A DNA stretch of 64,000 bases from Thalassovita autumnalis (GTDB lineage: Bacteria > Pseudomonadota > Alphaproteobacteria > Rhodobacterales > Rhodobacteraceae): positions 186,001 to 250,000 of the forward strand of contig NZ_CYSB01000005.1 of the NCBI RefSeq assembly GCF_001458255.1. The letters run 5' to 3'. This document shows positions 44,134 through 53,518 of this stretch, one piece after another. The notes under the pieces are model-generated. The model was not told the origin of the DNA. It saw only the letters and a list, made by a program, of their open reading frames with translations, and ran no database searches. The stretch's first letter is position 1; each line of letters begins with the position of its first letter. Position numbers and translations under genes: made by a program.

Positions 44134-44919
44134 GTGCGAAAACTCTCTAGATGGGGACAGGTGGCGCGGCAGATCGATTTGATCCGCTACATGTGGCGCA
44201 CCAATGCGCCGCTTTGGGTGATCACGTCCTACCTGCAGCACAAGCTGTCAAACCAACTCTCCGGTGACAATCGTATCTGGGCCAGAAAACGGGCCGCGTT
44301 TCGGGTGCAGGCCAAATCTTTGGAGATCGATCAGGACTGGTTTTCCCGCAAACTGCCGATCTGGTTGCGGGCGTTCAAGGCTGTTGATCTGGACACAGAG
44401 GCGCCTTTGACTTGTCTGGAAATCGGCAGCTGGCAGGGGCTTTCAGCCCATTTCATCCTTACCACCCTGCCCAATGCGACGCTCACCTGTGTGGATACAT
44501 GGGAAGGGGCGGATGAACATTTGGTTGAACTCCGTTTCGACCAGGCAGCAATGCGCCGGATTGAACAGAGTTTTGATCGCAACCTTGCCCCTTTCGCGGA
44601 TCGGCTGACCAAGTTTCGCGGCACATCGCAGGCGTTTTTCAGTGGGGGAAATGCAGCCCCCAAGTTTGACCTGATCTATGTCGACGGCTCGCACCAAGCT
44701 GAGGATGTGCTTTTGGATGCCATGAAGGCGTTTGACGTGCTGAAAGGCGGAGGTTTGCTGATCTTTGACGACTATTTCTGGCGCTACTATCCCGACGCCG
44801 CTGACAACCCGGCAGGCGCAATCCATACCTTTCTACGGCAGAAACGGCACCAGTTGGAGTTGATCTGCGTCGATCGGCAGGTCGTTGTGAAAAAGTCCGA
44901 TTGCCGAGATCCAAAATAA
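44134..44919 (+). CDS. class I SAM-dependent methyltransferase
   Basis: The 261-residue protein carries CLEIGSWQGLSAHFIL (SAM motif I), CVDTWEGADEH, FDLIYVDGSHQAEDVLLDAMKAFDVLKGGGLLIFDDY, the pattern of the Methyltransf_24 group often associated with glycan or cell-surface modification. A GTG start is the only in-frame start before the conserved core. The acceptor is unknown. It is one of the genes lying between fabA and fabB. Confidence 0.8.
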   Translation: MRKLSRWGQVARQIDLIRYMWRTNAPLWVITSYLQHKLSNQLSGDNRIWARKRAAFRVQAKSLEIDQDWFSRKLPIWLRAFKAVDLDTEAPLTCLEIGSWQGLSAHFILTTLPNATLTCVDTWEGADEHLVELRFDQAAMRRIEQSFDRNLAPFADRLTKFRGTSQAFFSGGNAAPKFDLIYVDGSHQAEDVLLDAMKAFDVLKGGGLLIFDDYFWRYYPDAADNPAGAIHTFLRQKRHQLELICVDRQVVVKKSDCRDPK

Positions 44920-44980
44920 TCTAGGTGTCTCAAGCTCCGAACAAAAATTAGATTGCCAAAAAGATAAGCGAAGCCTGCGA

Positions 44981-45607
44981 TTAATCTGCCTTTTTCGAGG
45001 CCTCAAATTTATGCCAGACGTGCATATGTCCTTTTTGGCGGGCAGTCGCTAGCCAGAGTTTTTTGCGGACACCGTCTGGTTCAAGTGCCAAATAGGCTCC
45101 ATTTGAGTACTTAGGCCAGTCAATAGCTAGGCCTTGACGGACCATTTCTGCAGATAGGTCGCGTCCATCTGGCAAAGTGCATTTGGCGACACTGCGACCG
45201 TGATCATCGGATGCTATGACCTCAGCACGGACAGTTTGCCCTTTGCATAGAGCCACCAAGGCCCATTTTGCCTTTTTGCCAAATGGATGGTTCATTTCTG
45301 GTGCATCTATTCCAAATAGACGGATTTGCCGTTTGCTTATGGTGATTGTGTCGCCATCAACCACGTAAGCGGAACCTTTCAGCACCTCGTTGGTGTTAGC
45401 AGGGCGTGAACTCGAAGCATCAAAAGGTGCAGGGCTTTGCTGGCGGCGGCGATGCGGTGGTGATGCGCGATTTGATGAACGTCGATCCCATCTTTCATCT
45501 TCGGGTGGCCATTGAGGGTCGTTACTTTCTGGCCATTGAGATTTTGGTCTCAACTCACGTAGCAACCAAATCCCTAAGACAAGCAAAAGTAAGACGACAT
45601 ATTCCAT
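44981..45607 (-). CDS. membrane-anchored thermonuclease (SNase-like) family protein
   Basis: The 208-residue protein has an N-terminal transmembrane anchor (YVVLLLLVLGIWLL), a Pro/Arg/Ser-rich linker, and a staphylococcal-nuclease-like domain from about residue 75: GSAYVVDGDTITI, IRLFGIDAPEM, and GRSVAKCTLPDGRDL. Asp and Arg catalytic positions appear kept. The gene is antisense to fabA and fabB and visibly more AT-rich than they are, which suggests acquisition by transfer. Confidence 0.78.
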   Translation of the reverse strand: MEYVVLLLLVLGIWLLRELRPKSQWPESNDPQWPPEDERWDRRSSNRASPPHRRRQQSPAPFDASSSRPANTNEVLKGSAYVVDGDTITISKRQIRLFGIDAPEMNHPFGKKAKWALVALCKGQTVRAEVIASDDHGRSVAKCTLPDGRDLSAEMVRQGLAIDWPKYSNGAYLALEPDGVRKKLWLATARQKGHMHVWHKFEASKKAD

Positions 45608-45809
45608 CGAAAATCCCGCAAAAGATAATTTTTCAATAATTGTGCAATTTTAGATGGTGTTATATTGGTTTGTCTACGTCTTTGGTCAAACCAATGCTTG
45701 AGGAGGGGGCATTTAGGGTTCATTGCCTTGAACACGCTGTCCCCAACCCACCTTGCACCTTCCCACCGCAATGCCCTACTAAGGCATAAGCTATGAAGGG
45801 AGTGCACGT

Positions 45810-47039
45810 ATGCGTCGTGTCGTCGTAACCGGCTTGGGCGTTGTTTCGTCCATCGGCAACAATGCAGAAGAGGTTCTGGCCTCGCTGAAGGCTGGCAAGT
45901 CCGGCATCACCGCCAATGAGTCCATGAAGGAACATGGGTTCCGCAGCCAAATTGCAGGCGACATCAAACTGAATGTCGCCGATCATGTCGACAAACGGAC
46001 CCTGCGCTTCATGGGGCCCGGCGCAGCCTACGCCCATATCGCGATGCAGCAGGCAATCGCTGATTCCGGTCTGGAAGAAAAAGAGATCATCAACCCGCGC
46101 ACTGGTCTGGTGGCAGGGTCTGGTGGCCCGTCAACCTCCGCCATGCTGGCGGCGCATCAGACCGTGCTGAAAACCGGTGCAACCAAACGGATCGGCCCGT
46201 TTGCGGTGCCAAAAACCATGTGTTCGACCGTGTCGGCAAACCTTGCGACGGCGTTCCAGATCAAAGGCATCAACTACTCGATCACCTCGGCCTGTTCGAC
46301 CTCGCTGCACTGCATCGGCAACGCAGCCGAGCAGATCATGATGGGCAAGCAGGATGTGATGTTTGCTGGCGGCGGTGAAGAGCTGGACTGGACGCTCAGC
46401 TGCCTGTTTGATGCGATGGGCGCGATGTCGTCGAAATACAACGACACGCCCGAGAAAGCTTCGCGCGCCTTTGATGCAAACCGCGACGGTTTTGTGATCG
46501 GCGGCGGTGGCGGCATTGTGGTGCTAGAAGAGCTGGAGCACGCCAAAGCGCGCGGCGCCAAGATCTATGCCGAAGTCACCGGCTACGGCGCCACTTCGGA
46601 CGGTGCCGATATGGTGGCCCCCTCGGGCGAAGGTGGTGAGCGCGCGATGCGTGTGGCCCTGTCGACCTTGGCCAACGACCGCAAGGTCAGCTACATCAAC
46701 GCACATGGTACCTCGACCCCAGTGGGCGATGTAGGCGAAGTTGAAGCGGTGCGCCGCGTCTTTGGCGAAGGCCAGACGCCTGTGATCTCCTCGACCAAAT
46801 CGATGACTGGCCACAGCCAGGGCGCCACCGGCGCACAGGAAGCGATCTACTGCCTGCTGGCGCTGGAACATGATTTCATCATCCCCTCGATCAACGTCGA
46901 AACGCTGGATCCGGCGCTGAACCCGGCCGAGATTGCCACCTCGCTGGTCGAAAATGCAGGCCTTGATACGGTGATGACCAACTCATTCGGGTTTGGTGGC
47001 ACTAATGGGTCGATGCTGATGTCGAAATACCGCGACTAA
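45810..47039 (+). CDS. fabB: beta-ketoacyl-ACP synthase I
   Basis: The 409-residue condensing enzyme has the catalytic Cys in [12 protein letters not shown], His in [11 protein letters not shown], and the second His in [15 protein letters not shown]. It starts [22 protein letters not shown], as FabB/FabF do. With FabA it elongates unsaturated fatty acids. The fabI gene that often follows it is absent here; a terminator comes right after. Confidence 0.95.
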   Translation: MRRVVVTGLGVVSSIGNNAEEVLASLKAGKSGITANESMKEHGFRSQIAGDIKLNVADHVDKRTLRFMGPGAAYAHIAMQQAIADSGLEEKEIINPRTGLVAGSGGPSTSAMLAAHQTVLKTGATKRIGPFAVPKTMCSTVSANLATAFQIKGINYSITSACSTSLHCIGNAAEQIMMGKQDVMFAGGGEELDWTLSCLFDAMGAMSSKYNDTPEKASRAFDANRDGFVIGGGGGIVVLEELEHAKARGAKIYAEVTGYGATSDGADMVAPSGEGGERAMRVALSTLANDRKVSYINAHGTSTPVGDVGEVEAVRRVFGEGQTPVISSTKSMTGHSQGATGAQEAIYCLLALEHDFIIPSINVETLDPALNPAEIATSLVENAGLDTVMTNSFGFGGTNGSMLMSKYRD

Positions 47040-47064
47040 GCTGTGCACTCAGAGTTTTTAGATT

Positions 47065-47093
47065 GGGCGCCCTTTGGGGCGCTCTTTCTTTTT
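47065..47093 (+). terminator. intrinsic terminator after fabB
   Basis: GGGCGCCC (47065-47072), loop TTTG, GGGCGCTC (47077-47084) with one G-T pair, then TTTCTTTTT. Confidence 0.88.
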
Positions 47094-47138
47094 GGGCCTT
47101 GCGGCCCACGATGCGCATCTGTGGCAAAGTGCAAACGA

Positions 47139-47172
47139 CTTTCATCTTGCCCAAAATACTCCCGCCGGAGGC
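47139..47172 (-). repeat. dispersed intergenic repeat, copy A
   Basis: On the minus strand this reads GCCTCCGGCGGGAGTATTTT followed by GGGCAAGATGAAAG. It is one of three related copies in the window. Such CTCCGGCGGGAGTATTT elements are very frequent between genes in roseobacter genomes; the function is unknown to me. Confidence 0.65.
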
Positions 47173-47208
47173 GGCACCTGTCACCACGTAAAAGCGGTCA
47201 GCGTCTGT

Positions 47209-48078
47209 TCAGAACCATTGCCCTGGTTCCATCAGCCCGAGGTCCAGCAGTTGACGTGAATGCCATTCAAAGGGGGCCGAGTTGTGCCAGCGGAAACTGT
47301 CGATATCGAACTTGGAGCCCGGGTTGCGCTTCAGCGCCTTGGCGGTGCGGAACGAACAGATGGCCGCGGTCAGATTGTGGTGCCAGGGGCAGGCGTAGGT
47401 GTTGTATTCTTCGTCATTGAAGGTGTGATCTTCACCAAGGCGCAGCTCTGGTTTGGCGCGGAACAGGGATATCCGGTCAATCTTGCGCCGTTTAGCGGGG
47501 ATGTGTTCCTCATAACGCCAGCGCAACCCGCCAAAGAAATCCAGCTGGCGTTCTTTGGGATGGTTGTGATTGGCCGGATCGGGCCGTGCCAGTGCGTAAT
47601 AGCCTGATTTGTCCAGATGCGCCGTGTCGAGGGAGACTGCATTGGGATGGCGTTGCAGGTTTTCAGCGTAAAGGTCGACCACATAGGTCAGCATGGAAAA
47701 CCGCCGCTCTTCGGTGTGGAAGGCCAGCATTTCGCCAACGGTGCGGGTCTCACAGAACGGGTAGAACAGGTATTCCGCGTTGTAGCAGTAAAAGATCCAT
47801 TGGCCGATCGCGGCGTCGTTGATCTGATTGACGGCCTGCGGCACCGCGCCCTGCTGCAGGGTGTCAAAACTGATGCGGTGGACGGTGGGTTCAACATCTT
47901 CGGCCAGGCCAAATTCATCGGGCATGAAGACCAAAACGGTTGCAAAGCCGGTGTTCAGATGATGGCGCAGGGTGGTGTCAATCTCGGCCTCATCCTCGGC
48001 AAAGACCAGCGCGATCGGCCCTTTGGCCAATGCGCCTTGGCTGGTTTTGAGAAACTCTGCCAAACTATTGTAGTGCAT
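47209..48078 (-). CDS. conserved hypothetical protein, possible glycosyltransferase-like
   Basis: The 289-residue soluble protein has no signal peptide. It has an N-terminal Rossmann-like start ([30 protein letters not shown]), [21 protein letters not shown], and a tract rich in aromatic and charged residues ([23 protein letters not shown]). The family resembles roseobacter proteins loosely linked to glycosyltransferase family 2, but no DxD or nucleotide motif is certain. AGGACA precedes ATG 48078. It is divergent from miaB with 145 bp between starts. Confidence 0.65.
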   Translation of the reverse strand: MHYNSLAEFLKTSQGALAKGPIALVFAEDEAEIDTTLRHHLNTGFATVLVFMPDEFGLAEDVEPTVHRISFDTLQQGAVPQAVNQINDAAIGQWIFYCYNAEYLFYPFCETRTVGEMLAFHTEERRFSMLTYVVDLYAENLQRHPNAVSLDTAHLDKSGYYALARPDPANHNHPKERQLDFFGGLRWRYEEHIPAKRRKIDRISLFRAKPELRLGEDHTFNDEEYNTYACPWHHNLTAAICSFRTAKALKRNPGSKFDIDSFRWHNSAPFEWHSRQLLDLGLMEPGQWF

Positions 48079-48223
48079 TGCTTGTGTCCTGCCTGCTTTG
48101 CGCCCAAACTCGGCCATATCGGTCTGCATTGCAAGTCACCCCCTTTGTGGTATAGGACGCCGCCTTGAAACCAAGCCGCGCTGCATCAAGATAGAGCGCA
48201 ACAGACCGGGCCAGGATAAGCGC

Positions 48224-49561
48224 ATGAGCGAAGCGAAAAATAGCGAGCCAAAGAAACTCTTCATCAAGACCTACGGCTGTCAGATGAATGTCTATGACAG
48301 TGAGCGCATGGCAGAGGCGCTGGGTGGCAAGGGCTATGTTGAGACCAAAAGCCCTGATGATGCGGATATGATCCTGCTCAACACCTGTCACATCCGTGAA
48401 AAAGCGGCTGAGAAGGTTTATTCAGAACTGGGCCGTTTCAAGACGCTGAAAGCGGAAAAGCCGGATCTGAAAATCGGTGTTGCAGGCTGCGTCGCGCAGG
48501 CTGAGGGTGAGGAGATCATGCGCCGGCAGCCGCTGGTCGATCTGGTTGTCGGTCCGCAGGCCTACCACCGCCTGCCCGAGATGGAGGCCAAAACCCGCGC
48601 CGGTGAAAAGGCGTTGGATACGGACTTCCCGGAAGAAGACAAATTCGAGAAGCTGAAAAGCCGCCCCAAGGCGCGCCGTGCCCCGGCGGCATTCCTGACC
48701 GTTCAGGAGGGTTGCGATAAGTTCTGCGCCTTCTGTGTGGTGCCCTACACCCGTGGTGCCGAAGTGAGCCGCCCGGTAGAACGTGTACTGAATGAGGCGC
48801 GCGATCTGGTGGATCGTGGGGTGCGTGAAATCACCCTGCTGGGTCAGAATGTGAACGCCTATCACGGGCAAGGGCCGAAAGGCACCTGGTCGTTGGCCGA
48901 GCTGATCTGGTCGCTGAATGAAATCGATGGGCTGGAGCGGATCCGTTTCACCACATCGCATCCCAACGACATGGACGATGACCTGATCGCGGCCCATGGC
49001 GAGTGCAAAAAGTTGATGCCTTACCTGCATCTGCCGGTCCAGTCGGGCAGTGACAAGATCCTTAAGCGGATGAACCGCAGCCACACCGCAGAGAGCTATC
49101 TGCGGTTGATTGAGCGGATCCGTGCGGCGCGTCCCGACATCTTGATCTCAGGGGACTTCATTGTCGGCTTCCCGGAAGAGGACGATCAGGACTTTGAAGA
49201 CACCATGTCGCTGATCCGTGAAGTGAATTACGGCCAGGCCTTCAGCTTCAAATATTCGACCCGCCCCGGCACCCCTGCAGCAGAACGGCCGCTGGTGGAT
49301 GACGCCGTGGCGACTGAACGTCTGCATCGCTTGCAGGCCCTGATCACCGAACAGCAGCGCGCCATTCAGGACAGCATGGTCGGGCGTGAAGTGTCGGTTC
49401 TGTTTGAAAAGGCAGGTCGGTTTGAGGGCCAGATGGTCGGCAAGTCTGAATATCTGCACGCGGTTCATGTGGCCAATGCAGGCATGCAGGTCGGTGAGAT
49501 CGCACGGGTGAAAATTGTCGAGAGCGGCAGCAATTCATTGGCCGGTGAGATCATCCGTTAA
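48224..49561 (+). CDS. miaB: tRNA-2-methylthio-N6-dimethylallyladenosine synthase
   Basis: The 445-residue radical-SAM methylthiotransferase has the N-terminal cluster cysteines ([28 protein letters not shown]), the SAM cluster [15 protein letters not shown], and a C-terminal TRAM domain ([11 protein letters not shown]...YLHAVHV). It adds a methylthio group to i6A37 of tRNAs. AGGA precedes ATG 48224. It opens the conserved miaB-phoH-ybeY-corC-lnt-metK series. Confidence 0.96.
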   Translation: MSEAKNSEPKKLFIKTYGCQMNVYDSERMAEALGGKGYVETKSPDDADMILLNTCHIREKAAEKVYSELGRFKTLKAEKPDLKIGVAGCVAQAEGEEIMRRQPLVDLVVGPQAYHRLPEMEAKTRAGEKALDTDFPEEDKFEKLKSRPKARRAPAAFLTVQEGCDKFCAFCVVPYTRGAEVSRPVERVLNEARDLVDRGVREITLLGQNVNAYHGQGPKGTWSLAELIWSLNEIDGLERIRFTTSHPNDMDDDLIAAHGECKKLMPYLHLPVQSGSDKILKRMNRSHTAESYLRLIERIRAARPDILISGDFIVGFPEEDDQDFEDTMSLIREVNYGQAFSFKYSTRPGTPAAERPLVDDAVATERLHRLQALITEQQRAIQDSMVGREVSVLFEKAGRFEGQMVGKSEYLHAVHVANAGMQVGEIARVKIVESGSNSLAGEIIR

Positions 49562-49605
49562 GCCCCTGATTGGCTTGGATTTACATCAGAGAATCTCTGA
49601 TCTTT

Positions 49606-49635
49606 GAGGCCTGTCCCATTGGGGCGGGCCTTTTT
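49606..49635 (+). terminator. intrinsic terminator after miaB
   Basis: AGGCCTGTCCC (from 49607) and GGGGCGGGCCT pair around ATT with minor mismatches, followed by TTTTT at 49631-49635. Confidence 0.8.
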
Positions 49636-49776
49636 CAGGCAGCGGTAAGGGGACGTTCCGCTCGATTTGCCCGCCGAATTGTCGCCCCGACCACTGCTAT
49701 TAGTGTTCCTGATTGCCATTGTTTCCAAATCTTGTGCAATCAGCCAAGGTTTCTCCTTCCTTTAAGAGGGAGAAAT

Positions 49777-49788
49777 GTTAAGCTTAAC
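49777..49788. promoter_or_regulatory. perfect 12-bp palindrome upstream of the OmpA-like gene
   Basis: GTTAAGCTTAAC is a perfect palindrome about 90 bp before the start codon, next to AT-rich ATAATTA. Just before it, TTTCTCC (49750-49756) and GGAGAAA (49769-49775) form a second inverted repeat. The 315-bp gene-free stretch 49562-49876 otherwise holds the miaB terminator. An operator is possible. Confidence 0.4.
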
Positions 49789-49876
49789 GAATAATTACTT
49801 TGTCGAAGCACCCTTTTCTGCTGAAACCTGGGGCGGCTTCGTGGGGACACGAAACATAAGGACAGGGCTGGCGAAA

Positions 49877-50443
49877 ATGATGACCAAAGCATTTCGTACT
49901 GCAATGGCTTGTGCTGTGGTGTCGGTTCTGGGCGTAACCTCGACGATGCAGTCGGCTATGGCGCAGCAATCTACCACGGTGCGGAGCGAACGTTATATTC
50001 CAACCATCTGGATCGACCCGGACGGTTGTGAGCATTGGGTGATGGATGATGGTGCCGAAGGCTACATGACACCACACCTGACCAAAGAGGGTCTGCCGGT
50101 TTGCCGTGACCTGAACCTTTGTGGCACCGTGAACACCGATCAGCTGTTTGCAACCGACAGCTACCGGATCAACTCTGCTGGACGTCAGCGTCTGGCGGAT
50201 TTCTTCAACTCGGCGTCAGCGCGGGCCTTTGTGATTGTTGGTCACACCGACAGCCGGGCCTCGGACAGCTACAACATGAAGCTGAGCTACAACCGGGCCA
50301 ACTCGGTGGCGAAAGTGGCCGCTGGCGTTGGGGCGCAGGTGATCGATGTGCGTGGCTACGGTGAGCGGATGCCGGTGGCGTCAAACTCGACCGCCGCTGG
50401 CATGCAGAAAAACCGCCGCGTTGAAATCCTGTGTTTCCAGTAA
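49877..50443 (+). CDS. OmpA-family peptidoglycan-binding protein with a small N-terminal WxDPxGC domain
   Basis: The 188-residue protein has a signal peptide (cleavage near AMA-QQ, residue 29), then a 32-residue block (residues 45-76: WIDPDGCEHWVMDDGAEGY followed by GLPVC), then an OmpA C-terminal domain with VIVGHTDSRASDSYNMKLSYNRANSV (the Asp and Arg that bind diaminopimelate). It probably links the envelope to peptidoglycan. There is no beta-barrel. The block recurs in the lipoprotein encoded 16 bases downstream. Confidence 0.85.
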   Translation: MMTKAFRTAMACAVVSVLGVTSTMQSAMAQQSTTVRSERYIPTIWIDPDGCEHWVMDDGAEGYMTPHLTKEGLPVCRDLNLCGTVNTDQLFATDSYRINSAGRQRLADFFNSASARAFVIVGHTDSRASDSYNMKLSYNRANSVAKVAAGVGAQVIDVRGYGERMPVASNSTAAGMQKNRRVEILCFQ

Positions 50444-50459
50444 CCGAGGGAGAGAGACT

Positions 50460-50774
50460 ATGACTTTGGTAAAAGCCACAATGGCCCTCGCAGTTGCTGG
50501 TCTGATGGCCGCCTGTACCACCGGTGGTCACGCCCCAGTGCAGGGGGACAAAACGCGCGACCGCGGCACCGACAAGAAACACCTTAGCCAATTGGTGGCG
50601 GGCATTTGGGTTGACCCGAACGGCTGTGATCACTGGATCATCGACGATGGTGTGGAAGGCTACGCGGATGCGCGCCGTGACAAATACGGCAAGCCGGTCT
50701 GTTCGAACGTGGCACCACCGGAAACGGCCACAGGCCCGTTTAAGGATGGCACCCGGATCTTCGACCCGCTGTAA
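50460..50774 (+). CDS. small lipoprotein sharing the WxDPxGC domain with its neighbour
   Basis: The 104-residue protein has a lipoprotein signal with lipobox LMAAC (Cys19). Residues 50-81 repeat the block of the upstream protein (WVDPNGCDHWIIDDGVEGY, then GKPVC), with the two cysteines again 25 apart. No known family. GAGGGAGAGAG precedes the ATG. Encoded 16 bases after the OmpA-like gene and closed by a strong terminator, it is probably co-transcribed and may share a partner with that protein. Confidence 0.8.
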   Translation: MTLVKATMALAVAGLMAACTTGGHAPVQGDKTRDRGTDKKHLSQLVAGIWVDPNGCDHWIIDDGVEGYADARRDKYGKPVCSNVAPPETATGPFKDGTRIFDPL

Positions 50775-50802
50775 AGCACGCGACATCCCGAGAAGAACGC
50801 TC

Positions 50803-50832
50803 AGCCGCCGGTGCACAAACCGGCGGCTTTTC
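50803..50832 (+). terminator. intrinsic terminator after the lipoprotein gene
   Basis: AGCCGCCGGT (50803-50812) and ACCGGCGGCT (50819-50828) are perfect 10-bp arms around GCACAA, followed by TTTTC. Confidence 0.93.
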
Positions 50833-50950
50833 TGTGCCGGAACTGTCACAATTAGACACTACATCTTGCGGAGAGGGGGCGTGTTTGGCACCATTGGGCC
50901 TAGGCCCCCGACTCAAATTTTGGGATTTGACCTCAGCTAAGGAGATCTAT

Positions 50951-51973
50951 TTGCCTACCAGCGTTCTGACCCCCAATGACCCCGACAGCCTCAGCGAAGC
51001 GGTACTGGAATTCCCCGACAATCGTTTGCTGATCGACCTTTGTGGCGAGTATGACCGCAACTTGGCGGCCATAGAGCAGAAGATGGGGGTGCATATCCTG
51101 CGCCGGGGCAATCAACTGTCAGTGCATGGTGGCAGCGAAGCGGTGGCCGAATGTGAAACAGTACTGCGCGGTCTTTATGAGCGTCTGGAGGAAGGGCGCG
51201 ACGTTGAAACCGGTGACATCGACCGCGAAATTCGTATGGGCCCTGCCGATTCTGTTACTGCGGATCATGGCGCCCGCGATGGCGACCAGCTGGAAATGTT
51301 CCGCGGTGGCCGGGTTGAGATCAAAACCCGCAAGAAACGGGTCGAGCCGCGCACCGAAGCGCAGCAGGCCTATGTGCAGAATCTGTTTCAGAATGAACTG
51401 GCCTTTGGTATTGGCCCGGCGGGGACCGGCAAGACCTATCTGGCGGTGGCCGCAGGTGTGTCGATGTTCATTGATGGTGCCGTGGACCGGATCATCCTCA
51501 GCCGCCCTGCCGTGGAGGCCGGGGAGAAACTGGGCTACCTGCCGGGCGACATGAAAGACAAAGTCGACCCCTATATGCAGCCGCTTTATGACGCGCTGAA
51601 CGACTTCCTGCCGGCCAAGCAGGTGGCCAAGCTGATTGAGGAAAAGCGGATCGAGATTGCGCCGCTGGCTTTCATGCGCGGCCGGACGCTGGCGAATGCA
51701 TTTGTGGTTCTGGATGAGGCGCAGAACGCCACCTCGATGCAGATGAAAATGTTCCTGACCCGTCTTGGCGAAGGCTCCCGCATGGTGATTACTGGCGACC
51801 GCAGTCAGGTGGACCTGCCACGCGGCGTTTCTTCGGGCCTGCATGATGCCGAGCGTCTGTTGAAACAGATCCCCAAGATCAGCTTCAACTATTTCACCTC
51901 CAAGGATGTGGTCCGTCACCCGCTGGTGGCCGCCATCATTGAGGCCTATGAGGAAGAAGAAGCGCGCGGTTGA
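50951..51973 (+). CDS. phoH: PhoH family ATPase/RNA-associated protein
   Basis: The 340-residue protein has an N-terminal KH-like region, then the P-loop GIGPAGTGKTYLAVA near residue 158, SRPAVEAGEKLGYLPGDM, Walker B AFVVLDEAQNAT, and a final TGDRSQVDLP. PhoH proteins are thought to act with YbeY in rRNA processing. The TTG at 50951 is taken as start because AAGGAG lies 6 bases upstream and no ATG fits the conserved N-terminus; an in-frame ATG at 50834 overlaps the preceding terminator. Confidence 0.92.
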   Translation: MPTSVLTPNDPDSLSEAVLEFPDNRLLIDLCGEYDRNLAAIEQKMGVHILRRGNQLSVHGGSEAVAECETVLRGLYERLEEGRDVETGDIDREIRMGPADSVTADHGARDGDQLEMFRGGRVEIKTRKKRVEPRTEAQQAYVQNLFQNELAFGIGPAGTGKTYLAVAAGVSMFIDGAVDRIILSRPAVEAGEKLGYLPGDMKDKVDPYMQPLYDALNDFLPAKQVAKLIEEKRIEIAPLAFMRGRTLANAFVVLDEAQNATSMQMKMFLTRLGEGSRMVITGDRSQVDLPRGVSSGLHDAERLLKQIPKISFNYFTSKDVVRHPLVAAIIEAYEEEEARG

Positions 51974-51986
51974 TCCGGTTGCGCCA

Positions 51987-52021
51987 CCTCCGGCGTGAGT
52001 ATTTGAGGAACATTGAAAAGG
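51987..52021 (+). repeat. dispersed intergenic repeat, copy B
   Basis: CCTCCGGCGTGAGTATTTGA, followed by GGAACATTGAAAAGG, lies 14 bases after the phoH stop and runs into the terminator stem. It aligns with copies A (47139-47172, minus strand) and C (58896-58919). Confidence 0.65.
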
Positions 52022-52051
52022 GCGGCGGCCAGCGGGCTGTCGCCTTTTCTT
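52016..52051 (+). terminator. intrinsic terminator between phoH and ybeY
   Basis: AAAAGGGCGGCGG (52016-52028) pairs with CTGTCGCCTTTT (52037-52048) with one bulged G and two G-T pairs, then CTT. It is probably leaky, since ybeY follows within 30 bases. Confidence 0.7.
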
Positions 52052-52079
52052 GTGCGCTCAATCAGGATATGGCGGGCCT

Positions 52080-52574
52080 ATGACTGTTGATGTGATCTTT
52101 GAAGATACACGCTGGGAGGCGGCTGGGCTTGTCCAAATGGCCGAGGTGGCCAGCGACGCGACCCTGCGCCATCTGGGATATGAGCCTGAGGATTGGGAAC
52201 TTTGTGTGATGGGCTGTGATGATGCCCGAATTGCCGAGCTGAATGAAGAATTTCGCGACAAGGGCAAGGCAACCAATGTGCTGTCCTGGCCCTCAGAGGA
52301 ACGGGGGGCTGCAGAAGAGGGCGGTGTGCCGCTGGCCCCGGAAGGACCCGACCCGGAACTAGGTGATATCGCCATTTCTTATGAGACCTGCCAGCGTGAG
52401 GCCGAGGCCGCCGCGAAGCCGATGAGCGAACATTGCACCCATTTGTTGATCCATGCGACCCTGCATTTGCTGGGCTATGACCATATTCGTGACAAGGATG
52501 CCACGTTAATGGAGGCGATTGAGGTCGAAATACTTGGCAAAATGGGGTTTGCTGACCCATATAATGGGTCTTAG
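52080..52574 (+). CDS. ybeY: endoribonuclease YbeY (16S rRNA maturation)
   Basis: The 164-residue protein has the zinc motif HCTHLLIHATLHLLGYDH, the His-x3-His-x5-His signature of YbeY, preceded by FRDKGKATNVLSWP. It is a single-strand endoribonuclease in 16S rRNA 3'-end maturation and ribosome quality control. It follows phoH and precedes corC, as in most proteobacteria. The SD is weak (AGGA 13 bases upstream). Confidence 0.94.
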   Translation: MTVDVIFEDTRWEAAGLVQMAEVASDATLRHLGYEPEDWELCVMGCDDARIAELNEEFRDKGKATNVLSWPSEERGAAEEGGVPLAPEGPDPELGDIAISYETCQREAEAAAKPMSEHCTHLLIHATLHLLGYDHIRDKDATLMEAIEVEILGKMGFADPYNGS

Positions 52575-52624
52575 CGGGGATCACCCCGTGACAGATGAGT
52601 TCTGTTTGAATTTGGAAAGGTAAG

Positions 52625-53515
52625 ATGGGCGACGCACCTGAAGGCTCTTCTACGGCAGCGCACAGCGCGCAGCCAGAGAGCGACCCCCCGCAACCGGGGC
52701 TTTTGAAACGACTGTTCGGAGCCAAAGGCACGGCAGTGGCACTGGAGGCTGAGGCCTCGGCAAATGGCCACGCCCACCCGCGCGGTGAACACCAGACATT
52801 GATGAACACTTTGGCGCGCTACCGCGTGCGTGAAGTGGCTATTCCCAAAGCGGATATTGTGGCGGTGCCGGAAAGCATCACCAAGGATGAACTGGTGCAG
52901 GTCTTCCGCGACACCGGATTTACCCGACTGCCTGTTTACAGCGGCACCTTGGACACCCCGCTGGGCATGATCCACCTGAAGGACTTTGCCCTGCAGCATG
53001 GGTTTAACGGCGGCCAGAGCGAAGAGTTTTCGATGGCAGGTATGCTGCGCCCGCTGCTCTATGTGCCGCCATCGATGTCGCTGGGGGTTTTGCTGCAAAA
53101 AATGCAGACGGAACGCCGGCACATGGCGCTGGTGATCGATGAGTATGGCGGTGTTGATGGGGTTTTGACCATCGAAGATCTGATCGAACAGGTTGTCGGT
53201 GAGATCGAAGACGAACATGACGCCGAAGAGGATCAGCTGTGGGTTGCTGAAAACCCCGGTCAGTATCTGGCGCTGTCAAAAACCCCGCTGGATGAGTTTG
53301 AGGAGGAGATTGGCTTCTCCCTCACCGACAGTCCTGAGATCGACGAAGAAGAGATCGACACGCTGGGCGGTCTGGTCTTTGTATTGTGTGGCCGGGTGCC
53401 GGTGCGTGGTGAGGTGGTGCAACACCCGGATGGTCATGAGATCATGGTGGTGGATGCAGATCCCCGCCGGATCAAGCGCCTGCGCGTGCGTCTGAAAACG
53501 GATGCAGGTGGGTAA
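52625..53515 (+). CDS. corC: CorC/HlyC-type CBS-domain protein
   Basis: The 296-residue protein has an acidic N-terminus, two CBS domains (REVAIPKADIVAVPESIT...TRLPVYSG; then VPPSMSLGVLLQKMQ...HMALVIDEYGGVDGVLTIEDLIEQVVGEIEDEHD), and a C-terminal CorC_HlyC domain (IDTLGGLVFVLCGRVPVRGE). It is cytosolic, lacking the DUF21 membrane part. Its proposed role is in Mg/Co efflux; the true function is uncertain. AAAGG precedes the ATG. The next gene starts 3 bases after its stop. Confidence 0.9.
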   Translation: MGDAPEGSSTAAHSAQPESDPPQPGLLKRLFGAKGTAVALEAEASANGHAHPRGEHQTLMNTLARYRVREVAIPKADIVAVPESITKDELVQVFRDTGFTRLPVYSGTLDTPLGMIHLKDFALQHGFNGGQSEEFSMAGMLRPLLYVPPSMSLGVLLQKMQTERRHMALVIDEYGGVDGVLTIEDLIEQVVGEIEDEHDAEEDQLWVAENPGQYLALSKTPLDEFEEEIGFSLTDSPEIDEEEIDTLGGLVFVLCGRVPVRGEVVQHPDGHEIMVVDADPRRIKRLRVRLKTDAGG

Positions 53516-53518
53516 CGG

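Noticed and set aside
49570-49794. 74-codon frame between miaB and the OmpA-like gene
   Set aside because: It contains the miaB terminator hairpin and lacks an SD and a conserved sequence.
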